From contig CM057136.1 of assembly GCA_029964075.1 (NCBI GenBank), positions 496,001-560,000 on the forward strand: 64,000 nucleotides of DNA. Reading direction: 5' to 3'. Positions within the stretch are counted from its first letter, which is position 1, and every line of letters begins with the position of its first letter. Under the pieces are notes generated by a model. That model did not search any database. It was not told the origin of the DNA and was given only the letters and a program-made list of their open reading frames with translations. A program made the translations under genes and the position numbers. Shown piece after piece: positions 57,326 to 64,000 of this stretch. Origin of the DNA: Patiria pectinifera. Its lineage: Eukaryota; Echinodermata; Asteroidea; Valvatida; Asterinidae.

Positions 57326-59117
57326 AAATAACAATAATTTAATTAAACAACAAGACACTAATTACAGCTGAACAGTCTGTCCTTGAGATGTTGATGTTCA
57401 TGGGGATGTGAAGGAAGTGATTGAAAGTTATAGGAATCACTTGTACCTGCTTAATTGTGTCATGCGAGTGCTCCTCGTGTTTGCTTCATGCCATAAATTA
57501 CAACATGGCAACAGAATTTGTTATTGTCACAATCACTTAAAAAAATAGGAAACAACCTAATTTCAAGAAGGGGAAAACCTTATTTGATGAACTCCATATA
57601 TTTTTGCCACTTTTAATTTTTTTTTAAAATATTGTTTAACTACTATAAAGTATAAATCTGATGAAGAAACTCTAACTTAGGAGTGCGACAATTTGGACTA
57701 GTTTTTGCAAAACTTGAAAATGTTGAGACTTGACAAAAGTAAAAAGTTAAAGGTGGATGTTTCATCTGTTATAGGAACTCGGGCCCTAAACTGCACAGCC
57801 ACTCCTTGGTTTCAGCAATGACCACTAACGGATGTTTAAATGCAACTTTAATTTTACATTGGACCTCCTTGTAAACCTGAGTCGAAAAAAATTTGGAGCA
57901 AGAAAATATTGATTTATTTTTTTAAATTTCAGTCATGAGATATAGATTTGTACATGTAGACCAAAAAATTGAGAGATGGTAGCCAGATATGGATTGGTCT
58001 GCCCCCTCTCCGATCCCTCTTTGTGATTCTCCTTCCAATGCTGCATGTTTGTGTGTCCCCTACATGTTTGTTTCTTGTTCCTCTGTCATTTAGCTCTGAA
58101 GAAGGTCTGGCTAAGGCTGAAATGTAATGCCACTTTATTTTTGTTTAATGTCAATACCGTTAAATATACTATAGAAGATTGATGAACCATATTTGCCTGA
58201 TCTATCTTCTGTTAATCTGCCCGCCGTCATCATCGCCATTAGCCTATTTGAGAATATGGCCGACACAATAGAAGGGCGCTGTCACAAACTGAATGTGGTG
58301 GGCGAGATGTACTTTTAGGATTCATGGCTCAGTGCCCACGCCTCTCTGGTTTTGTACCGTGCCAGCGTATCGCCAACATCGGCTACTTTGCCGAGCGATT
58401 TACTTGAATATTTTAGTGATTAACAAGTACGACATATTGCCAATATATTAATCGTTTATTGTGATGGCCGTAAACAGCATATAGCGATTAATGGAACACA
58501 ATTCTTCTCGACTCATGCAAATGCAATTGACATTTAGGAAGGAGACGAGGCAGGCATTAGACTCTATGTTTGTGTGACTATGGCAGTAGCTCAATTTGTG
58601 TTTATCACAGATGAAAAGATGAATACATGGCGTGTCAAAAACAAAGTTACAGTATGATTAAAAAAAATGGCAAGCTCCATTTTGTAAAAAATATAATTGG
58701 GATAAAGAACATGTTATTGAGTAGTAGCTGTGAACATTTCACGTAATTTGCATACTCTGTTCTCAAGTCGTGTCTATTTTAATAAAGAGATCACAAAATT
58801 CAGCTTTTCACCACTAATACCAATTTAACGGTCTCCGAATTGATGAATATCCATTAATAAATATAATGAAAAAAAAAGTTTTCCCGCCTCCACGAATGAA
58901 GGAAAAATTGAAAAGGAAAATTTAAAAAAAATCACCAATATTTCTAGGGAAAAAGAGTTGAATTGTTCCCCATAATCAAAACACAAAATCTGACGGTAAA
59001 AATAATGTTTCAGTCTTGATTCATAAGACTTAAATCTCAGTTGTATTTGGAATCATTGAGGATGGCTATAAAGTACTTGTTTCAACAGATCATCCCACAA
59101 TAAAAACGAGAAATAAG
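57326..59117. other. Intergenic; possible retroelement tail at 58,030-58,190
   Basis: CTCTGAAGAAGGTCTGGC and GGCTGAAATGTAATG near 58,094 resemble the conserved tail motif (CTGAAGAAGG...GAAACGT) of several retroelement 3' ends. The rest is AT-rich without recognised genes. Confidence 0.4.
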
Positions 59118-59400
59118 GCCCCCCCCCCCCAAAAAAAAGTCTCCGGTTTCTGGTATGCGCGCGCGTCGCCGTAGCCAAGTTTTTTTTTCAATGAAAAATG
59201 ATGTCTCAAAACCGCAAAACTCACTGGTTTGACTGGAATCCTGCTGCTGCACAATATTAACGTGTTTCTAGATTGGGTTATGGTCGAGAATAAGCTTTAT
59301 GTGGCCTCTCTTGACTCCCTTATATTTGCACTATGTTTAGTCGGGCACCATTTTGCAGTCATCAGCCGACATTTGAAGCAAAAAATATAACCTTTTATTT
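59118..59400. mobile_element. Second copy of the GTCTCCGGTTTCTGG element
   Basis: It starts GGCC, C11 and A8, then GTCTCCGGTTTCTGG, and shares the interior of 8,834-9,215 up to CAGTCATCAGCCGACATTTG. The right TIR is missing; the sequence diverges after 59,385. The 5' GC cap matches the mirrored right cap of the other copy. Confidence 0.8.
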
Positions 59401-59544
59401 ATACCCGGATATACCCGGGCGCTATCCGAGATTGTCGAAGAAATGCATTCGACAGACTTCGGACTTTTCGGAAACCGCGTGCCGATATTCTTCAGAATTT
59501 CAGGAATAGTCAGAAAATTTTGGTCTGGGAACCAAACTATAGCT

Positions 59545-59716
59545 ACAATCCTGGCCAAATCTCGCTGAACCTCCAACCCCCCGGCCCCCGTTCAATGTTG
59601 TCTCTAATTGCGCAGTGTGTGCTCCATCAGCTGGAGAGAACAACATTGACCGGGGGAGCGGGGGAGTGGGTGACCATGGCAGGCCCAGGAAGTGTCCCAA
59701 CTTTGGCCGGGATTGT
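59545..59716. mobile_element. 172-bp palindromic TIR element, copy 1
   Basis: ACAATCCTGGCCAAA at the left mirrors TTTGGCCGGGATTGT at the right. Inside, CCCCCGTTCAATGTTGT mirrors ACAACATTGACCGGGGG around CAGCTGGAG. The element can fold almost completely. Long frames on both strands across it arise from this symmetry. Confidence 0.9.
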
Positions 59717-59822
59717 CTGAATGTACAATCCCGGCAAATAGCCTTGCTAGTTTGGACAAAATAATAATACACACGCGCGCGCTGGTTTCATAATACAACA
59801 TGGTCAATGCATATACACGATT

Positions 59823-60132
59823 CACCATGACGGTTCACCATGTCATTTCGGCCGATATTTTTACAAAGTTGGACGAAAAATCCATCCAAACCATAGTGTA
59901 ACCACGGTTCACCGCTGTAAATTATATAAGAAGCAGAGTCACTCACTTCCTTTATATATTGGTCTGGATGGATCACCGTTTAATTTTTCGGCAGAATAAC
60001 GGACTTAGTGAATACAAACCAATTAAAAAATATTGTATTTTGTTTGCGTATCCTATAAGAGCCTTTTAAGTTCAACACAAACTGTATTTTGTACAGTTAT
60101 TGGGCAAAATGGCATGGTGAACCGTCATGGTG
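59823..60132. mobile_element. TIR element with perfect 20-bp ends
   Basis: CACCATGACGGTTCACCATG at 59,823-59,842 and its exact reverse complement at 60,113-60,132 bound about 310 bp. Part of the interior (59,943-59,998, CTGGATGGATCACCG) recurs inverted at 63,945-64,000, so further copies exist. Confidence 0.75.
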
Positions 60133-60195
60133 CACCGTTACGATGCACGCTACACTAAGTTGGGATGGCCTCTTAATTATTGTCGCCGGTACTTT

Positions 60196-60330
60196 CGGTG
60201 GTCTATTGGTTTAAGACGTGTGCTCAATTCAACAAAGCAGGGATCGTGGTGGGTTCGAATCTCACCGGATATAAATACATGTAGATTATTTCCCTGCAGC
60301 ACTCGGGAAGTAAAACGTATACCCTGATTA
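60196..60330 (+). mobile_element. tRNA-derived SINE head
   Basis: GGTGGTCTATTGGTTTAAGAC fits an A-box region of a tRNA and GTGGGTTCGAATCTCACC a B box, with spacing typical for pol III promoters. A full tRNA cloverleaf cannot be formed convincingly, so a SINE or tRNA pseudogene is more likely than a tRNA gene. The sequence after it, to about 60,330, would be its body. Confidence 0.6.
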
Positions 60331-60512
60331 CCACCCATACGTGTTAGGGCAAAAACGACAAAATATATATGGATTTGTTATTTCGATTTTACTATCAATA
60401 ATTATTATCTTGCCCAAATATGTGTTCATTCATTCAACCTTCGGCCGCCATTTCACATTTTGGAAACAAAACTAAAAAAAACAGACCCTGAAACGGCATA
60501 TCATGCACATTT

Positions 60513-61159
60513 CGTCACCGTTTTCACGAACAGCCACATATGTCAAAAATTACCATTTTTCGATTTTGATTTTTTTTCAATATTTTGCTTTAAAACAATG
60601 TACTTAACCATTTTGACATGTTTTTGTAAGCTAAACATCATTAATTTCCAAGTTACATTAATGTTGCAAGGGGCCAAAATCTCGATAAATGAATTTTGCG
60701 TTTTCACAAAGAGCCACATACATTTTGGCCCTTTGAACGCGTACAAAACCCATTGCACGGAAAAACGTAAAAGTAGGTCAAATGAGATTTGCGTTTTCAC
60801 GAAGAGCCACATATCTTTGTTACATTTTCAGCTGCGCGCGCGTACTCATGCGCGCCTATGGAAATACACATTGAACAGAAAGGGCCAATATGTCGGAAAC
60901 ATGAATTTGCGTTTTCACGAAGAGCCGCATATCTTTACTAATTAATTTTCACTAATTAACTGCTGAATTAAGTCTTATTACTGGGTTCATGTAAAAATTC
61001 AGCTCACAAAGAATAGTGTGATGCTTTCCTTAATTCACAAAGTTGTTGCAAAGTGGTATATTTGGCAGTTTTAAAATATGAGAAACTTCTTTTGCGATTA
61101 TCTCGAAAACACTTTTTCTTCAAAATCGACATATGAGGCTCTTCGTGAAAACGGTGACG
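60513..61159. mobile_element. TIR element with internal copies of its end motif
   Basis: The 32-bp left end (60,513-60,544, CGTCACCGTTTTCACGAACA...) is mirrored by 61,128-61,159 with two mismatches. The inner motif GCGTTTTCACGAAGAGCC and CACATA also recurs at about 60,700, 60,793 and 60,911 in direct orientation. No coding region. The frame at 60,460-60,945 is produced by the repeats. Confidence 0.85.
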
Positions 61160-61183
61160 CTTTGGAACTAGAAAGAAATTCAA

Positions 61184-61358
61184 ACAATCCTGGCCAAATC
61201 TCGCTGGACCGTCAACCCCCCGGCCCCCGGTCAATGTTGTCTCTCATTGCGCAGTATGTGCTCCATCAGCTGGAGAGAACAACATTGACCGGGGGAGCGG
61301 GGGAGTGGGTGACGGTGGCAGGCCCAGGAAGTATCCCAACTATTTTGGCCGGGATTGT
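61184..61358. mobile_element. Palindromic TIR element, copy 2
   Basis: A 175-bp copy of 59,545-59,716 with the same ends ACAATCCTGGCCAAA and TTTTGGCCGGGATTGT, and a cleaner inner palindrome (CCCCCGGTCAATGTTGT against ACAACATTGACCGGGGG). It lies 25 bp to the right of the 60,513-61,159 element. Confidence 0.9.
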
Positions 61359-63010
61359 AGCTCCCATTTAAAGCCATTGATTTGATTTTCTTTGCGGGCG
61401 CAGCACGATTGTTTGTTTTTGTGCATGGGCGATACTTGAACACAATGCATGGTTTAAAAAAACCTGGTTTTGTCTTACGCAAAATCACTTCATGAAGGCA
61501 ACTTTCAAGCATTTCAACTGCAAAGTTTTTAAATACTGATCAGTCCCTCTCTTTTATTGATATTTGCCAGAGACAAATCATAGCGCAGGACATGCATAGG
61601 TCTATACACTGCCTGGACACCTACAAAATAACCATTACATTTTGTGCACACTTTAGGCATTTTACACAAAAAAAGTGACACACAGACAGACCGACAGACA
61701 GACAGACATCAGAGTGCAGTCACCGTATGATCTTTTAATAATAATAGGATACAGGATAATTTAACACGTGCGACTGCACAGCTAGCCGTTTTGCATGTTA
61801 GTCTTGCATGAAATCTATCAAAATGATCCCTGCCAGAGCTGAAAAGTGCGACGCCCAAAAAATGCGAGGCCGTGCTCCTTTTCCGCAACAGTGCCAATAA
61901 ATAACCGTGTGCTTCGGGGTACCACCACGCCGGCACAAATGATTTCACCGTGCAACGGACGATAATTTTGACCGGAGACTGCGTACAAGCCCGGGCCGCC
62001 ATCCCTCGCAAAAATCACGCTGCGCTAGTCTGTCCCCCAAAATAATTGACCAAAATATACCCCTAATTAAGTCTCCCATAAAATAAAGCGTGCTATACAG
62101 GGCGGATAAAAAAAACCCACGAAACTGAGATATTGTTGCTAATTGGAGCAAAAGTAGAGCACATGTAAACCAAAGGGTATGGTTGCCAATCAAGGCAGGT
62201 GGGGAAAAATTATTGCCATTTTGAAGGTTGATATTGATAATTTTAAATGAACAAATTTCAAACATTTCAAGTACTTTTAATTATTTGACACGAACGTAAA
62301 CCATTTTCCACACTTGAAACTGACCATGATTTGACACAAACATACCTGTGTTAAACGTGCAAACATCGCGACGATCTCAAAACTTGAATTCTCAAAGTAC
62401 ATGAAGTACGATTATTTTTGCACAAACGCACCCAGGTGCGCCTGGCCGACGGCCGGCAAGATTCTCCCCACGTACAAACATTTTTTTTCAGCCTCCGATA
62501 CGCACAATATAATTATTATACTCGCAATTAAAATGCACAATATAATCGTTACATACGTCATTATTTCACCTTGACATGCAAAATCTTATAAAATCCTGGT
62601 TTTTTTTCTGATGCATGTGTGATCAAAATGCACACGATGACGGGTTCTGTCGACCACCAGCTGACAGGCATGCAGCGCGCGCATACAGCATGGTACACTG
62701 GTTCCCTTCGCGTGCTAACGGAATCAATGCTATGATAAAGGACTGGAAACAGTGACTACTGCCTATACAAACGTCGTATCCATAATGATGTAGTGCCATC
62801 GGCCGAAGTTGGATCGTAAAAATACCAAACAAACATCGATGGAGAAAGAGAGTTTCTGCGAATTAATTCACACAACGTGATCTTTATGTTCTGTGTATGT
62901 GCTTTCCATTAAAATGACGAGAAGCTCAAACTTGTGGCGTAACAATAAAAATCGTAGCGTGTTTCTGCAGTAGTGCAAGATTCTCGGCCACGTGGGATGA
63001 GCCGTATTAC
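61359..63010. other. Intergenic; GACA microsatellite at 61,680-61,710
   Basis: A short (GACA)n run lies at 61,683-61,707. The remainder has no recognised element or gene. The minus-strand frames at 61,709-62,265 lack domains and splice context. Confidence 0.5.
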
Positions 63011-63285
63011 AATGATAATGTAGTAACCAACGGATAATGTACCACCAACCGATAATGTCACACAAATTGACCGATACTGTATCACTAACCGATAATGTAA
63101 CAGAAATTGACCGATAGTGTAGTAAAATTGTACTACACTATCACTTGTCACATTATCGGTCTTAACCGATAATGTAACAAATATTGACCGATAATGTAGT
63201 AACATTTATTACACTATCGGTCAATTTGTGTGACATTATCGGTTGGTGATACATTATCAGTTGGTTACTACATCATCAGTTGTAA
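63011..63285. repeat. CGATAATGTA repeat array with inverted halves
   Basis: Left part: ACCGATAATGTA-type units as at 34,408. Right part: the complement (TACATTATCGGT, CACATTATCGGTTGG) in mirrored order, with a pivot near 63,135-63,215. The whole can fold into a long hairpin with TAGTAACCAAC/GTTGGTTACTA near the ends. Confidence 0.9.
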
Positions 63286-64000
63286 CACGCCGTACACATA
63301 CTGCGCCGTATAAGCACGGCGCGATGTACGTCCAGCCCGGACTGAATGTCGGTGGCGCCAGCGGGCCGTGATGTATGTTAAGCATAGTGGAATCACCCTC
63401 CTCAAAAATATTTTTAATTAGGTGAGGCAAGTTTTAATCACTTTTGATGGCCAGTCTTGATCATTTTCGTGGCGCAAATGAAAATAATCCAGACGCAAAA
63501 TAAACATGATTCCTTGCTTTATACTAATATTATTATGATGCTCTATTAATCAGCACCCCAACAAAATTGGCGAAATAATTTTCCGACCTATTAATGCTAT
63601 TTTGAAAGGCATGTATTCGGAAGCAAATTAAGGATTTTTTTTCTTCACCTTAATTTTTTAATTTGAAACATACTTGTCAATGTAAACCATACTTTTCTAG
63701 TTCAGAAAGCTTTATCACAGGTTGTGACATGTTGATTTTTTTTAAGTTAACAATTTTGACTTTTTTCTTTAATTACAAAAATAGGGGCTAGCTACAAGAT
63801 CTTCTCTCAAAAATGTTCGGGCCCATAAACAGTGGGCCCCGAACCTCACGCCATGGCTTCGCAGGTTGTTGAATCACAGCAAAACTTCCCCCACAGGTTT
63901 GAAAAAATCCCAGGGAGAACCATGGGACGGTACGAATTAATTTGCCGTTATTTTGCCGAAAAATCCATCGGTGATCCATCCAAACCAATACATAAAGAAA
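63286..64000. other. AT-rich stretch; inverted repeat match at right edge
   Basis: 63,945-64,000 (GCCGAAAAATCCATCGGTG, ATCCATCCAAACCAATA) is the reverse complement of 59,943-59,998. No gene is seen. The window ends inside this repeat copy. Confidence 0.5.

Noticed and set aside
60460-60945. 161-codon plus-strand frame
   Set aside because: Generated by repeated copies of the TTTTCACGAAGAGCC motif in a TIR element.

Overview
The window looks like nuclear DNA of an animal, most likely a marine invertebrate and probably a deuterostome (echinoderm, hemichordate or amphioxus grade). Reasons: short coding exons with GT/AG borders and shared phases, extracellular modules typical of such animals (discoidin/F5-8C, CUB, C-type lectin, PAN/apple), AT-rich intergenic DNA full of small inverted-repeat elements carrying poly-G/poly-C tracts, a CR1/Rex1-like LINE, tRNA-headed SINEs and a tyrosine-recombinase retroelement with an SGNH-hydrolase segment. 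No bacterial-style operon, CRISPR array or rRNA was seen. The species cannot be fixed from the sequence alone.

The clearest host gene is on the minus strand between about 46.3 and 33.7 kb. A signal-peptide exon (46,210-46,291), a cysteine-bearing N-terminal exon of unknown fold (45,208-45,513), the first half of a discoidin domain (42,692-42,826), two near-identical CUB exons (41,110-41,451 and 39,620-39,961) and the next part of a discoidin domain (33,703-33,911) all have good splice borders. All junctions up to the last exon are phase 1, so the exons can be joined or skipped without breaking frame. The CUB exons lie between the two discoidin pieces and were doubled by a 1,490-bp tandem duplication. 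A second copy of the discoidin half-exon with its flank sits at the left edge of the window (718-846). Another minus-strand signal-peptide exon, also ending in phase 1, lies at 20,429-20,612. The region therefore reads as part of a cluster of related secreted, lectin-like genes.

From 9.9 to 12.4 kb are two decayed C-type lectin plus PAN/apple copies (minus strand), mixed with remains of a hAT transposon (BED finger and C-terminal dimerisation segment). At 1.6-8.0 kb is a long inverted-repeat element whose right arm runs into a tandem array with an 889-bp unit. At 15.2-18.4 kb LINE pieces lie end to end.

From 47.0 to 54.3 kb two long inverted repeats with related ends are interleaved. The right part also holds a decayed Ngaro/DIRS-type retroelement (RNase H, tyrosine recombinase and SGNH hydrolase remains). 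The remaining DNA holds many small TIR elements, several as matched pairs, two arrays of a CGATAATGTA motif, minisatellites and stretches with nothing recognisable.
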